64,000 nucleotides of DNA. Source: Sipunculus nudus (taxonomy: Eukaryota > Annelida > Sipuncula > Golfingiida > Sipunculidae). The stretch lies in NCBI GenBank assembly GCA_026874595.1, contig JAPPUL010000079.1, forward strand, positions 489,001-553,000, given 5' to 3'. Each line of letters starts with the position of its first letter. Positions within the stretch are counted from its first letter, which is position 1. Position numbers and translations under genes: made by a program. The notes beneath the pieces are model-generated. The model made no database searches. It was not told the DNA's origin and saw nothing but the letters and a program-made list of their open reading frames with translations. Below are positions 27,067-36,513 of the stretch, one piece after another.

Positions 27067-28785
27067 TTATATGTTAAAATACATTCTAAGCGATTTGTAA
27101 CTTGGCTTTTTATTTATAAATTTAATGTCGTTTATTGATAAATCCCGCTCTCTTAAATATACCGTGTGGTATTCATGCATTGTGTCCTTAGCAACCACAG
27201 ACATAAGTCCAAGCCGCTTTAATACCTCACGCTTTGTACGCTCTGAATTTATATGTTTGAAATCTTTTGGATAATATACTGTCTTTGATGGCAGGCCTTT
27301 TAGCATCGAACTTATATCCTCTGCTTTGGACTGTTCTATTAATAATGCTAGATTCTTAAGCTCCTTGTCTACCTCTGCATCTGCTTTATTGTAGGTATAA
27401 CTATCATTTGCTAAAAGAAATACTGCCTCCTTATACTCTTGCCCTGTTACCTTAAGTACTTCTAGAAACTTAGTTATGTCTTTATTCGTATGTTCTAGAT
27501 ATTTGAATATACGTGCAAGTAATTCAAATTGAAACCTTCCAAGACGTGTATTTTTATGTCCGTTACCTTGTGTTATTAGCTTTATTGAATTTACTATCTG
27601 ACCCTTTTCTATAAAATATTGTTTCTTAAACAAATTAAATGATATTACATTGCTTGGCAGATGATGGAGAAAGTTCTCAACCATCTGTTTATCAAAGCCC
27701 TTCCCTTCAAAGAATTTTATTAGCTCATGTTTTTCGATTAGTTGAGGAAGATGTCCCATAAAATTCTTCATTAACTTTAGCGACTTTGCAAACGAACTAA
27801 AATTATGTATATACTTTGTAAGAAAGGGTGAGAGAGCATCTATATCTAAATCTATTTCTCCTATCGTATTGAACATATCTAAAGGATCTTCTCCTAATAT
27901 TATCCAAACATCTATTACTAGATTTGCTATGTTGTACTCTTCTACTGTTATTGTTGTGTCCCTTTTATGTTTACGGTTTATTATTGCAAGACAAAGTCTT
28001 ATTACTTTATCTTTATTTCCTTCTGTTATCTTATATTCTGATATTAGCGGTATGTCAAGCTTTTCCTTATTATCCATCTCTTTGTAGACTCTTGTAAGCT
28101 CCGGTAGTAATACATCATTTAGAAATAATCGCACATCTTCATAGGAGTCTTTGCCGGGTATTAGATATTCTATGTAGTTATGATTTGAATCGTTTTTACT
28201 AAATTGGCTTACTAAGGGTATTGAGACTATCTTTGATTCCGTTGTCAGCGTATATAATAAGTTATTTGCCTCAAAATAGGCCTTCTTAAAATGGCCTAGT
28301 ATGCTTTTTGATGTTGCAAGGGTTTTATACGATTTTTTACTTGTTAACATCTTGTAAATAAGATAATCTAAAATCGCCTTAGAACCGTTTTCTCGAGCTT
28401 TGTTTTGCACTCTCTCTTTATTCTCTGATAAAAAGTACTTTTCTACTTCTTTTAAAGTTTTATTTTCATCAAGATATATAACATTATACGAATATACTAT
28501 CTTCTCTTTGTGTAAGATAGATAAATTGTTATATGTAGACTCTGCTATATCGCTTTTATCAAGATTGCGTGCCTTACTATATTTACCCCGTCTACTATTT
28601 TTCTTTCTATAATAATCTTCGTAATAATCTTGTAGTTCATGGACACTAAATGATATCTTTGGATCGTTTCTATTAAATACGGATACTAACGCTGTAGTTA
28701 TTGCTTCATTAAAAGTTGACGGATATTTGAATGCTAACGTTTTATAACGTAATCTAAACGTTTCTAGATTGCTTTGACCTTCCAT
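27067..28785 (-). CDS. Unrecognised 572-residue helical protein
   Basis: A long, soluble, largely helical protein with no signal peptide, no membrane segment and no motif I recognise. It is rich in Lys, Asn, Leu and Ile. The N-terminal 60 residues hold a possible short winged-helix-like segment (STFNEAITTALVSVFN); the rest has regular leucine spacing like a helical-repeat or scaffold protein. The start ATG at 28785 is followed by MEGQSNLE. It is a lone minus-strand gene between the tRNA-Lys region and dtd. A spirochaete-lineage orphan is the most likely description. Confidence 0.8.
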   Translation of the reverse strand: MEGQSNLETFRLRYKTLAFKYPSTFNEAITTALVSVFNRNDPKISFSVHELQDYYEDYYRKKNSRRGKYSKARNLDKSDIAESTYNNLSILHKEKIVYSYNVIYLDENKTLKEVEKYFLSENKERVQNKARENGSKAILDYLIYKMLTSKKSYKTLATSKSILGHFKKAYFEANNLLYTLTTESKIVSIPLVSQFSKNDSNHNYIEYLIPGKDSYEDVRLFLNDVLLPELTRVYKEMDNKEKLDIPLISEYKITEGNKDKVIRLCLAIINRKHKRDTTITVEEYNIANLVIDVWIILGEDPLDMFNTIGEIDLDIDALSPFLTKYIHNFSSFAKSLKLMKNFMGHLPQLIEKHELIKFFEGKGFDKQMVENFLHHLPSNVISFNLFKKQYFIEKGQIVNSIKLITQGNGHKNTRLGRFQFELLARIFKYLEHTNKDITKFLEVLKVTGQEYKEAVFLLANDSYTYNKADAEVDKELKNLALLIEQSKAEDISSMLKGLPSKTVYYPKDFKHINSERTKREVLKRLGLMSVVAKDTMHEYHTVYLRERDLSINDIKFINKKPSYKSLRMYFNI

Positions 28786-28969
28786 ACTTTATGTCTCCCG
28801 TGTTCTTTGCTTTGTATCCCAAGTAATTGTCTTTTTACCTTATTAAACTTGTTTTTCCCTCTTACTCCCTCATTTATTAAATTTATATTGTTTAGTCCAT
28901 CGCCATAGAATAATATCTTCTGCAAATCACATCAAAATAAAAACACTAACTCTTTATTTAAACCAAGCC

Positions 28970-29422
28970 CTACAAAACCTTTTCGCTATCAAGCAATAAA
29001 CTATAAGGACCACAATTACTTAGCTTTACCTCCATCTTTGCCTGAAACTTACCTTCACAAATTTTAACACTACCACGCCCCTTAAGCCCATCCACAAATA
29101 CATTATAAAGCTCTTTTGCCTCAGCAGATTTAAGAGCTTCGCTAAATGATGGTCTCCTGCCTTTACGGCAACTACCATATAACGTAAACTGTGATACCAC
29201 CATAATCTCTCCGCCCACCTCTTCTACCGTCTTATTTGTAATCCCTGCTTCATCTAAAAAGATCCGTAACTCAAGTACTTTTTTTACCATATAATCTATA
29301 TCCTTCTCCTCATCACCTTTACGAAACCCTACAAAGACTAAAAGTCCATAGCCTATCTTACTATATAAGCTACCTCCTATCTCAACCTCCGCTGTGCTTA
29401 CCTTCTGTATCAATACTCGCAT
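28970..29422 (-). CDS. dtd: D-aminoacyl-tRNA deacylase
   Basis: Removes D-amino acids (and glycine from tRNA-Ala) mischarged on tRNAs. The 150-residue protein starts MRVLIQKVSTAEVEI; I chose ATG 29422 because this is the family N-terminus, although the frame is open for 27 more codons. The catalytic threonine motif SQFTLYG (about 79-85) and the C-terminal cis-proline motif NCGPYS (about 137-142) are present, the second with a Cys for the usual Asp and Tyr-Ser for Val-Thr. It is a single gene with a 184-base gap to its downstream neighbour. Confidence 0.94.
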   Translation of the reverse strand: MRVLIQKVSTAEVEIGGSLYSKIGYGLLVFVGFRKGDEEKDIDYMVKKVLELRIFLDEAGITNKTVEEVGGEIMVVSQFTLYGSCRKGRRPSFSEALKSAEAKELYNVFVDGLKGRGSVKICEGKFQAKMEVKLSNCGPYSLLLDSEKVL

Positions 29423-29718
29423 ATTATAGCATTTTAGCGGTATAAATATCCTCTTACAACAACACCTCAAAATTAATAAACAGCTCAAGCTCCTTCTTAA
29501 CACAAGACTTTTTTATACCACATCCTCCTTATCTTAAACTTACAATAACATAAAAAGCCTATTGCCTTAGAGTAACATAATATGTTATTACTTTTTTACA
29601 GGATAATATTTTTATAATCCGCATCTAAAACCTTCTATAATTACAAAACTATTTTTATAAAGCTTCTCTATTATTCTTTTGTATTAGGATAGGTTTTGGC
29701 AGGACTTATTTTAGGATT

Positions 29719-29789
29719 AGCGGGTGAAGGGAATCGAACCCTCGTCAACAGCTTGGAAGGCTGAGGTTCTACCATTAAACTACACCCGC
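29719..29789 (-). tRNA. tRNA-Gly (anticodon TCC)
   Basis: Minus-strand cloverleaf with acceptor stem GCGGGTG/CACCCGC, anticodon loop CTTCCAA giving TCC, and a GTTCGATTC T arm. The discriminator is T, as usual for glycine tRNAs in bacteria. CCA is not encoded. The approximately 296-base gap between it and dtd is AT-rich, with one small hairpin near 29571-29590 that I could not assign. Confidence 0.96.
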
Positions 29790-29969
29790 AATTTATTCTA
29801 AGCTCTTATTATCACATTTTAGTATGCTTATTATAAAAGTAGAACTAAAAGTAGAATCTAAGATAATTCTTATTAAGATAAAAAGTCAAGTTTTCTTAAC
29901 TTTTCTTAACTAGAAAAATAAAATCATTCCTCCCTTATCCATTTATGATAACTTATTATCTCTAATACC

Positions 29970-30941
29970 ATGCATACATTTAATAACTTAACCATTATTA
30001 CTCAAGGCGACCCTAATGGTATCGGGCCTGAAGTGTTAATAAAAACTATCTCCCATAACTCCTTTAAAGACTTCTCAAAATACATCATTATCGCTAATAA
30101 AAAAACCCTAGACTTCTACTGCTCTATCGCTGGTATTAAACTAAATTACAACTTCATTAACCCAGATAAGATAACGCTTAAAAGCTCAAGTATTAATCTT
30201 TTGGATTTGCCTTATAAGCACAATATCACACCCGGAGTCATATCCAAAAACGCTGGCATACTTGCTTTACAATGTATAGATACTGCTTTTAAACTAATAA
30301 GTTCTTATAATATCAAAAAGCTTATCACTTTGCCGGTAAGCAAAAAAGCTATCTCTCTTTCCCTTAAAACTTTTAAAGGCCATACTGAATATCTTGCCAC
30401 ACTTGCAAAGTCAAAAAATACCACCATGCTTATGCTAAGCCCTAAATTAATCGTTTCCCTTGTTACAACTCATATCCCACTAAAAGATGTTCCACACTCT
30501 ATTAATCTCTCTAATGTCTTAAATACTATTATTAATACAAACAATTTCTTAAAGAAAATTAAACCTTATAAAAACTATACCATCGGCGTCTGCGGCTTGA
30601 ACCCGCATGCTGGTGAGGATGGTCTTCTTGGCTCTGAGGAGAAAAGTATTATTATACCAGCTTTAAATAAAGCCAGAGAGCTTAATATTAATGTCTTTGG
30701 TCCTATCTCGCCTGATAGCATCTTTAAAGAAGACAAGTTTGATGCTTTTGTTGCTTTATATCATGACCAGGGCCTAATCCCTTTGAAACTTATGGCTGGG
30801 CACTCGGCTTTAAATATATCTCTTGGCCTGCCATTTCTTAGAGTCTCTGTTGACCATGGAACTGCTTTTGACATTGCTGGCCAAAATATTGCTAAAAATG
30901 AAAGCTTACTTTATGCCATAAAACAAATAAATCTCTTTTAA
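29970..30941 (+). CDS. pdxA: 4-hydroxythreonine-4-phosphate dehydrogenase
   Basis: NAD-dependent oxidation step of the DXP-dependent pyridoxal phosphate pathway. It has 323 residues. Motifs: TQGDPNGIGPEV at the N-terminus (residues 10-21), the substrate- and metal-binding GHTEYLA (about 136-142), CGLNPHAGEDGLLG (about 209-222), GPISPDSIF and YHDQGLIPLK (about 270), and the closing SVDHGTAFDIAG. All zinc-ligand histidines are visible. The ATG at 29970 has no Shine-Dalgarno sequence. It converges with the minus-strand RNase P RNA gene. Confidence 0.96.
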   Translation: MHTFNNLTIITQGDPNGIGPEVLIKTISHNSFKDFSKYIIIANKKTLDFYCSIAGIKLNYNFINPDKITLKSSSINLLDLPYKHNITPGVISKNAGILALQCIDTAFKLISSYNIKKLITLPVSKKAISLSLKTFKGHTEYLATLAKSKNTTMLMLSPKLIVSLVTTHIPLKDVPHSINLSNVLNTIINTNNFLKKIKPYKNYTIGVCGLNPHAGEDGLLGSEEKSIIIPALNKARELNINVFGPISPDSIFKEDKFDAFVALYHDQGLIPLKLMAGHSALNISLGLPFLRVSVDHGTAFDIAGQNIAKNESLLYAIKQINLF

Positions 30942-30961
30942 GAAAGACATATAAGAAAGAC

Positions 30962-31097
30962 ATAAAGCAGGCAATAAGCCGAGTTCTGTTTATGAGAGCC
31001 ATCTATCTTATACATCAGTTGCCTAATGTATTTTGCAATCCACCCGTAGGCTTTTTTATATAGGAATTTACCTACTTACTTGATCTTGCTACTAGGA
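30962..31097 (-). pseudogene. Extra 3'-terminal rnpB fragment (distal copy)
   Basis: Contains the conserved CAGAACTCGGCTTAT block and the P1 3' strand but no 5' half of RNase P RNA. It lies in line downstream of rnpB, so it would be transcribed only by read-through. Its P1 strand pairs with the gene's 5' strand without the G-U mismatch of the proximal copy. Confidence 0.8.
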
Positions 31098-31122
31098 AGC
31101 TTCTAAATAAATAATAGCTTAA

Positions 31123-31258
31123 ATAAAGCAGGCAATAAGCCGAGTTCTGTTTATGAGAGCCATCTATCTTATACATCAGTTGCCTAATGTATTTTGCAAT
31201 CCACCCGTAGGCTTTTTTATATAGGAATTTGCCTACTTACTTGATCTTGCTACTAGGA
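31123..31258 (-). pseudogene. Extra 3'-terminal rnpB fragment (middle copy)
   Basis: Second partial copy of the 3' portion of RNase P RNA, between the intact gene and the distal fragment. It carries the same conserved CR-IV/CR-V segments as the real 3' end, and a P1 strand fully complementary (one T-G pair) to the 5' P1 strand at 31633-31640. Confidence 0.8.
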
Positions 31259-31288
31259 AGCTTCTAAATAAATAATAGCTTAAATAAA

Positions 31289-31640
31289 GCAGACAATAAG
31301 CCGAGTTCTGTTTATGAGAGCCATCTATCTTATACATCAGTTGCCTAATGTATTTTGCAATCCACCCGTAGGCTTTTTTATATAGGAATTTGCCTACTTA
31401 CTTGATCTTGCTACTAGGAGGGTTTACCATACCTTTACCATTGCTGGTAAAGCGGTGAGCTCTTACCTCAACCTTTTCACCCTTACCTTTTACTTATATT
31501 ATATATAAGCATTTTGGCGGTATGTTTTCTGTGGCACTTTCCGTTGGATCACTCCACCCGGGTATTACCCGGTCCTATTTCCTAATGTAGCTCGGACTTT
31601 CCTCTATAACCTTATTAGTTACAGCGACCCTCTTGCCTAC
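31289..31640 (-). ncRNA. rnpB: RNase P RNA (bacterial type A)
   Basis: Catalytic RNA that matures tRNA 5' ends. On the minus strand it reads GTAGGCAAGAGGGTCGC at the 5' end, then GAGGAAAGTCCGAGC (P4 5' strand, CR-I), GAGCTCACCGC (CR-III), AGCAAGATCAAG, and near the 3' end CAGAACTCGGCTTAT (CR-V, P4 3' strand). Eight-base P1 is formed by GTAGGCAA (31633-31640) and TTGTCTGC (31289-31296) with T-G wobbles. About 352 bases. All conserved blocks are intact, so this copy should be active; the two extra 3' fragments follow directly downstream. Confidence 0.95.
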
Positions 31641-31670
31641 TTTATTTTAAAACCTATTATAGCTCCTAAG

Positions 31671-32939
31671 CTACATGTTCTCGTTTATACAATCCCCAAA
31701 TGCAGAACAGCTTACCTCTTTTGCATTGTCCATTAAACGTGCAAAATCATAGGTTACCACCTTCGCCCCAATCGCTCCCTCAAGCCCTTTAACTATTAAA
31801 TCTGCTGCCTCGTTCCAGCCCATGTGTCGTAACATCATCTCCCCTGACAATATCACTGACGATGGGTTTACTTTATCTTGTCCTGCGTATTTTGGGGCTG
31901 TGCCGTGTGTTGCCTCGAATATCGCTCGTCCTGTATTGTAATTTATATTCGCTCCAGGCGCTATCCCTATACCACCTACCTCCGCTGCAAGCGCATCTGA
32001 TATATAGTCTCCGTTCAAGTTCATTGTCGCTATAACGCTATATTCTGCTGGCCTTGTTAATATCTGTTGCAAAAATGCATCCGCTATCACGTCCTTTATT
32101 ACTATCTCTTTACCGCTTTTTGGATTCTTCATAACGCACCATGGTCCACCGTCTAGAAGCTTTGCTCCATACTCATTCTGGGCAAGCTCATAGCCCCATT
32201 TCATGAAATGGCCTTCTGTAAACTTCATTATGTTCCCTTTGTGCACTAGGGTCACGCTACTTCTGTTGTTTGCTATTGCGTAGTTTATTGCTGCTTTTAC
32301 TATCCTATGTGTTCCTTCTTCTGACACCGGCTTTATCCCAAATGATGCTGTCTTTGGAAATCTTACCTTATCATCTAAATTAAATTCCTTTAAAAAAGCT
32401 AGCAGTTTCTCTGCCTCCGGTGTCCCCGCCTTGAACTCTATCCCAGCGTATATGTCTTCTGTATTTTCACGGAAGATTACCATGTCTATATCTGATGGCC
32501 TTTTTACCGGAGATGGTACGCCTGTAAACCATCTTACCGGCCTTAAACACGTATATAGGTCTAGCTTCTGCCTCAATGCCACGTTTATTGACCTTATTCC
32601 TCCCCCTATCGGCGTTGTCATCGGACCCTTTATCGCCACCAGATACTCATTAATTACATCTAATGTCTCCTGCGGTAACCACCCCTCATCTGTTTGTCCA
32701 TGCATCTTCCACGACTTCTCTCCTGCGTATACTTCCATCCACTCTATCTTTTTCTTCCCTCCATACGCTTTCTTAACTGCATGATCAAATACTCGTACCG
32801 ATGCATTCCATATGTCAGGACCTGTCCCATCCCCTTCTATAAATGCCACTATCGGTCTATCTGGTACATTCAACTTGCCATCTGCTCCCATCCTTATCTT
32901 TTGGCCCGTATCCGGTACCTTAACCTTTTCATATACCAT
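31671..32939 (-). CDS. icd: Isocitrate dehydrogenase (NADP-type)
   Basis: Oxidises isocitrate to 2-oxoglutarate in the citric acid cycle. It has 422 residues and resembles the Escherichia coli-type homodimeric enzyme. Substrate-site RxxxNxxxR elements are seen in [25 protein letters not shown] (split over about 113-138), [14 protein letters not shown] (about 153-166), and the metal site DAFLQQ...[17 protein letters not shown] (about 281-310). [16 protein letters not shown] near 340 is the coenzyme loop; the Lys and Tyr there favour NADP. A strong TAAGGAGG lies eight bases before ATG 32939. It stands alone next to rnpB. Confidence 0.96.
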   Translation of the reverse strand: MVYEKVKVPDTGQKIRMGADGKLNVPDRPIVAFIEGDGTGPDIWNASVRVFDHAVKKAYGGKKKIEWMEVYAGEKSWKMHGQTDEGWLPQETLDVINEYLVAIKGPMTTPIGGGIRSINVALRQKLDLYTCLRPVRWFTGVPSPVKRPSDIDMVIFRENTEDIYAGIEFKAGTPEAEKLLAFLKEFNLDDKVRFPKTASFGIKPVSEEGTHRIVKAAINYAIANNRSSVTLVHKGNIMKFTEGHFMKWGYELAQNEYGAKLLDGGPWCVMKNPKSGKEIVIKDVIADAFLQQILTRPAEYSVIATMNLNGDYISDALAAEVGGIGIAPGANINYNTGRAIFEATHGTAPKYAGQDKVNPSSVILSGEMMLRHMGWNEAADLIVKGLEGAIGAKVVTYDFARLMDNAKEVSCSAFGDCINENM

Positions 32940-33124
32940 TATTTTGTTCCTCCTTAAGGTTAGATTTGCCTATTTAAGCTATATTAAACTACAAAAAAGA
33001 CCCCAGGATGTCAACTGTCTTGATGAACTAAAGGCTATAACTCTACTATATTACTACTTATCTTATCATTCTGATATGTCCCCAAAAGCCACTACCTTAA
33101 AAACATATTCACTCTCTTAAAGAG

Positions 33125-34252
33125 TTAATTCGTTTGCCATAAAAGTTTAGGCCATGCGCCAGCTTCAAAAACCCATACACTTGCAAAATCCCACCCCTTG
33201 AATATCTCAACATCATCGCCATCCTCAAAAGGCGTCCCTAGAGTATCATAGTACTCATTATCTCTTTTTACGATATTAGCCCCCTTGCTTACTCCTATTA
33301 CTTGGACATTAGCACCATCACCAACACCAGCAGTTCGGATACTAGTTCCTTTATCAAAATAGCTGTTTGTTATAATACTACCCTTACTCCTACGACCAGC
33401 AAGCCCCCCTCCTACATCTTTAGCCCCTATAGCAACGGTTGCATATGAGTTTTTTATAGTGCCCCCGTTATTGCCTACAAGTCCTCCTACTTTAGAACCT
33501 GTAACCAGACCTCTTGCATATGAGCTTTTTATAGTGCCCCCATTCTCCCCAACAAGTCCTCCTACATTAAAAAAACCTCTAACCAGACCTCTTGCATATG
33601 AGTTTTTTATAGAACCTCCATTCTCCCCAACAAGTCCTCCTACATTAAAAAAAACAGAAGCACTAACCAGACCTCTTGCATATGAGTTTTTTATAGTGCC
33701 CCCGTTCTCCCCAACAAGTCCTCCTACGTAAGAGCCCTTTGCATCTATATAAGCGTTTATTACACGGACCTCACTTATTGTTCCACCATCCATACGACCT
33801 ATAAACCCTACCCTATCCTTACCTTTAATAGCTACATTTTCAACAACAAACTTCTTAATGGTTGCTCCATCGGCAAAGCCTATAACTCCTACATAAGAAG
33901 AAGTTTCCTTCTCAATTTTAACGTTTTTTATCGTATGTCCTGACCCGTCTAGCACTCCTGTAAAAGGTTTGTCTATAGTTCCTATTGGCTCAAAGTTTGT
34001 GTTACTCGGAAAGTCAATATCTGCTGTAAGCGTGTAATTACAAGACAAGTTTTCTCTTATTTTGTCAAATTCAGGATACGTGCCTACCTTAATCGCCACC
34101 TCACTGCAAGGATCTTTACTTGTGTCGCGATTCGTGCTGTCATTCGTACCGACATTCGTGCCCTTCCCTACCCCATCGTTACTACACCCATTAAAGCCTA
34201 AAGTCATGACAACAGTAAACACAATAAGCACTACTATACTTTTATTTTTCAT
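33125..34252 (-). CDS. GLUG-repeat lipoprotein 1
   Basis: A 375-residue exported lipoprotein. The signal peptide MKNKSIVVL... ends in a lipobox-like GFNGCS near residue 22-27. After a conserved 100-residue region (YPEFDKIRENLSCNYTLTADIDF, then GVLDGSGHTIKNVKIE) come about five GLUG motifs of the form GGLVGENGGTIKNSYARGLV, which fold as a right-handed beta-helix-like surface repeat. The C-terminal end, DVEIFKGWDFASVWVFEAG..WPKL, is shared with its two neighbours. I chose ATG 34252 with GGAG eight bases upstream, over a GTG at 34261 that overlaps the GGAG. Likely surface exposed; ligand unknown. It is the downstream member of a three-gene tandem family. Confidence 0.9.
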   Translation of the reverse strand: MKNKSIVVLIVFTVVMTLGFNGCSNDGVGKGTNVGTNDSTNRDTSKDPCSEVAIKVGTYPEFDKIRENLSCNYTLTADIDFPSNTNFEPIGTIDKPFTGVLDGSGHTIKNVKIEKETSSYVGVIGFADGATIKKFVVENVAIKGKDRVGFIGRMDGGTISEVRVINAYIDAKGSYVGGLVGENGGTIKNSYARGLVSASVFFNVGGLVGENGGSIKNSYARGLVRGFFNVGGLVGENGGTIKSSYARGLVTGSKVGGLVGNNGGTIKNSYATVAIGAKDVGGGLAGRRSKGSIITNSYFDKGTSIRTAGVGDGANVQVIGVSKGANIVKRDNEYYDTLGTPFEDGDDVEIFKGWDFASVWVFEAGAWPKLLWQTN

Positions 34253-34285
34253 TGTGTTCACTCCTACATATAATTAATTTTAGTT

Positions 34286-34291
34286 ATTATA
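34286..34291 (-). promoter_or_regulatory. Likely -10 box in the shared leader of GLUG gene 1
   Basis: TATAAT on the minus strand, 34 bases before the ATG, with a TTAAAG at 17 bases spacing as a weak -35. The whole leader of about 100 bases (34253 to about 34350) is nearly the same before all three GLUG genes, so each has its own promoter. Confidence 0.5.
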
Positions 34292-34387
34292 ATAAACCTA
34301 ATATAACCCTTTAATTATATTTTACTACGCTTTACTACTCTTTTTATGATTAGTGCTACACTTTCTTATCGCCCGATACTTAAAGAG

Positions 34388-35365
34388 TTAATTCGTTTGC
34401 CATGCAAGCTTTGGCCACTGTCTTTCTGTAAAAACCCATACACTTGCAAAATCCCAGCCTTTGAATATCTCAACATCGTCATCCTCAGAAGACGTCCCTT
34501 TACTATCATAGTACTTATTATCTCTTTTTACGATATTAGCTTTCCCACTTACTCCTGTACCCTTACCAATATCCGTTTGCTTTGTGCCCTCTTTGTCATA
34601 GTAGCTGTTGGATACTGTTTTGCTATAGTCTTCTCCAACAAGACCGCCTATATTTATCTCGGTCCCCTCTGGAGGAGTACCTGTATAAGTATAAGTAACC
34701 GCTCCCGTTGCATATGAGTTTTTTATACTGCTATAACTTGAGTTATAACCAACAAGACCGCCTATATTTATCTTGATCCTCTCTGTAGGAGTACCTGTAT
34801 AAGTAGCAGAAGCAGTTGAATAAGAGTTTTCTATAGCGCTATCAACGATTGTACCAACAAGTCCGCCTACCATAGAGTAACTACCCTCTACTATACCACC
34901 GATTACACTAAGCTCCATTATCTTACTATCATGTACTTCTCCTACTACAGCACCTACACTTGAGCTGCCTTTAACATTTGCATTCTCAACAACAAACTTC
35001 TTAATAGTAGCACCCTTTGCATAGCCAATTACTCCTACATAATAAGAACCTTTCTTCTCAATTTTAACGTTTTTTATGGTATGTCCTGCTCCGTCTAGCA
35101 CTCCTGTAAAAGGCTCGGCTTGAGTTCCTATTGGCTCAAAGTCTGTTCTCATTTCAAAGTCAATATTTGCTGTAAGACAGTAGTTACCACCTAGGTTTTC
35201 TCTTATCTTATCAAATTCAGGATACGTGCCTACCTTAATCGCCACCTCACTGCAACTAACTGTGCCATCTGATGTGCCACCTGACCTGTTCGTCATGTCA
35301 TCTCCACAGCCCGCAAAAACCACAAGACTACTCAAAATAAGCACTACTATACTTTTATTTTTCAT
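34388..35365 (-). CDS. GLUG-repeat lipoprotein 2
   Basis: A 325-residue paralogue of the flanking genes. The lipobox is VVFAGCG (cysteine about residue 19). The N-terminal domain (CSEVAIKVGTYPEFDKIRENL) and the C-terminal KGWDFASVWVF...WPKLAWQTN are almost the same as in gene 1, but the middle differs: fewer GLUG units, with inserts rich in Thr, Tyr and Gly (YTGTPTERIKINIGGLVGYN, twice with variation). ATG 35365 is preceded by GGAG. The 5' leader and the end of the coding region are conserved, and the variable middle suggests recombination between copies. Confidence 0.9.
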   Translation of the reverse strand: MKNKSIVVLILSSLVVFAGCGDDMTNRSGGTSDGTVSCSEVAIKVGTYPEFDKIRENLGGNYCLTANIDFEMRTDFEPIGTQAEPFTGVLDGAGHTIKNVKIEKKGSYYVGVIGYAKGATIKKFVVENANVKGSSSVGAVVGEVHDSKIMELSVIGGIVEGSYSMVGGLVGTIVDSAIENSYSTASATYTGTPTERIKINIGGLVGYNSSYSSIKNSYATGAVTYTYTGTPPEGTEINIGGLVGEDYSKTVSNSYYDKEGTKQTDIGKGTGVSGKANIVKRDNKYYDSKGTSSEDDDVEIFKGWDFASVWVFTERQWPKLAWQTN

Positions 35366-35398
35366 TGTGTTCACTCCTACATATAATTAATTTTAATT

Positions 35399-35404
35399 AT
35401 TATA
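35399..35404 (-). promoter_or_regulatory. Likely -10 box in the shared leader of GLUG gene 2
   Basis: TATAAT at the same distance from the ATG as in gene 1, inside a near-identical leader that runs to about 35470. Confidence 0.5.
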
Positions 35405-35499
35405 ATAAACCTAATATAACCATTTAATTATATTTTACTACGCTTTACTACTCTTTTTATGCTTTCTTATCGCCCGATACTTAAAGGTTAATTCGTTTG

Positions 35500-36480
35500 C
35501 TACTTTAACGTAGGCCATGCGCCAACTTCAAAATCCCATACACTTGAATCCCAGCCTTTGAATATCTCAACATCATCCTCATCAGAAGGCGTCTCTAGAC
35601 TATCATAGTACTTATTATCTCTTTTTATTATATTAGCTTTCCCACTTACTCCTATACCCTTACCAGTATCCATTTGCTCTGTGCTTGTTTTGTCATAGTA
35701 GCTGTTTGTTATAGTCCCACTATTTGATTCAACAAGACCGCCTGCAGAAAAAGTACCAGTGACCTTTCCCGTTGCATATGAGTTTTTTATAGTCGTCCCC
35801 TTACCATTTTTTCCAACAAGACCGCCGACAGAATTACCACCAGTAACCACACCCGTTGCATATGAGTTTTCTATAGTCCCGAAGTTATAACCAACAAGAC
35901 CGCCTACATTGGTATTACCAGTAACAGTAGCAGCTGAATAAGAGTTTTCTATAGTCCCACTATTGCCCCCAACAAGTCCTCCGACATAATAACTATTACC
36001 GTCATGACCTGCAATAGTGCCGCTCTTTACATAGACCTTGCTTATTGAGCTGTCTATCGCAACTCCTATAACACCCGTACGCTGATTCTCTTTACTTGTA
36101 ATTGATACAGCTTCAAAGGTGAGGTTTTTAATACTAGCCCCTTTTGCATAGCCAATTACTCCTACATCATCAGTATCAATCTTATCAATTGTAACCTTTT
36201 TTATGGTATGTCCTGCTCCGTCTAGCACTCCTGTAAAAGGCTCGGCTGCAGTTCCTATTGGCTCAAAGTCCGTATTCTCTTTAAAGTCAATATCAGCTGT
36301 AAGCGTGTAATTACAAGACAAGTTTTCTCTTATTTTGTCAAACTCTTCATAGCTAGATATAGAAATATTACAGCTAGTTTGACCGCTGCCTTCTCCTCCC
36401 GTGTTTGACATGTCATTTCCACAGCCCGCAAAAACCACAAGACTACTCAAAATAAGCACTACTATACTTTTATTTTTCAT
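35500..36480 (-). CDS. GLUG-repeat lipoprotein 3
   Basis: A 326-residue paralogue and the upstream member of the tandem family. The signal peptide and lipobox (VVFAGCG) are the same as in gene 2. The N-terminal domain begins CNISISSYEEFDKIRENLSC, followed by about four GLUG motifs (GGLVGGNSGTIENSYSAATV and similar), then the shared tail KGWDSSVWDFEVGAWP, shortened by a few residues at the extreme end. ATG 36480 has GGAG eight bases upstream. Its leader lacks about seven bases present in the other two, next to the -10 box. Confidence 0.9.
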   Translation of the reverse strand: MKNKSIVVLILSSLVVFAGCGNDMSNTGGEGSGQTSCNISISSYEEFDKIRENLSCNYTLTADIDFKENTDFEPIGTAAEPFTGVLDGAGHTIKKVTIDKIDTDDVGVIGYAKGASIKNLTFEAVSITSKENQRTGVIGVAIDSSISKVYVKSGTIAGHDGNSYYVGGLVGGNSGTIENSYSAATVTGNTNVGGLVGYNFGTIENSYATGVVTGGNSVGGLVGKNGKGTTIKNSYATGKVTGTFSAGGLVESNSGTITNSYYDKTSTEQMDTGKGIGVSGKANIIKRDNKYYDSLETPSDEDDVEIFKGWDSSVWDFEVGAWPTLK

Positions 36481-36513
36481 TGTGTTCACTCCTACATATA
36501 ATTAATTTTAATT

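Larger units (their letters stand above)
30962..31419. repeat. 161-base tandem repeat: three copies of the rnpB 3' part
   Basis: Three head-to-tail copies with an exact period of 161 (the anchor GCAGGCAATAAG or GCAGACAATAAG begins at 30967, 31128 and 31289). Each core of about 136 bases matches the 3'-terminal part of RNase P RNA; a 25-base AT-rich linker joins consecutive copies. The cores differ at only two positions that I can see: A against G in the GGAATTTR segment of copy 1, and A against G in the P1 strand of the copy attached to the intact gene. Near identity shows a recent duplication or ongoing homogenisation. Confidence 0.95.

Noticed and set aside
29571-29600. Imperfect hairpin TAACAT/ATGTTA with a T-run
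   Set aside because: The T-run lies on the plus side, where no gene ends, so it does not fit as a terminator of the flanking minus-strand genes.
30962-31419. CRISPR array reading of the three regular repeats near 31 kb
   Set aside because: Units of 136 bases with a constant 25-base linker, matching RNase P RNA; there are no variable spacers and no cas genes.
33459-33731. Proline-rich plus-strand frame inside GLUG gene 1
   Set aside because: It is the antisense shadow of the GLUG repeats on the minus strand.
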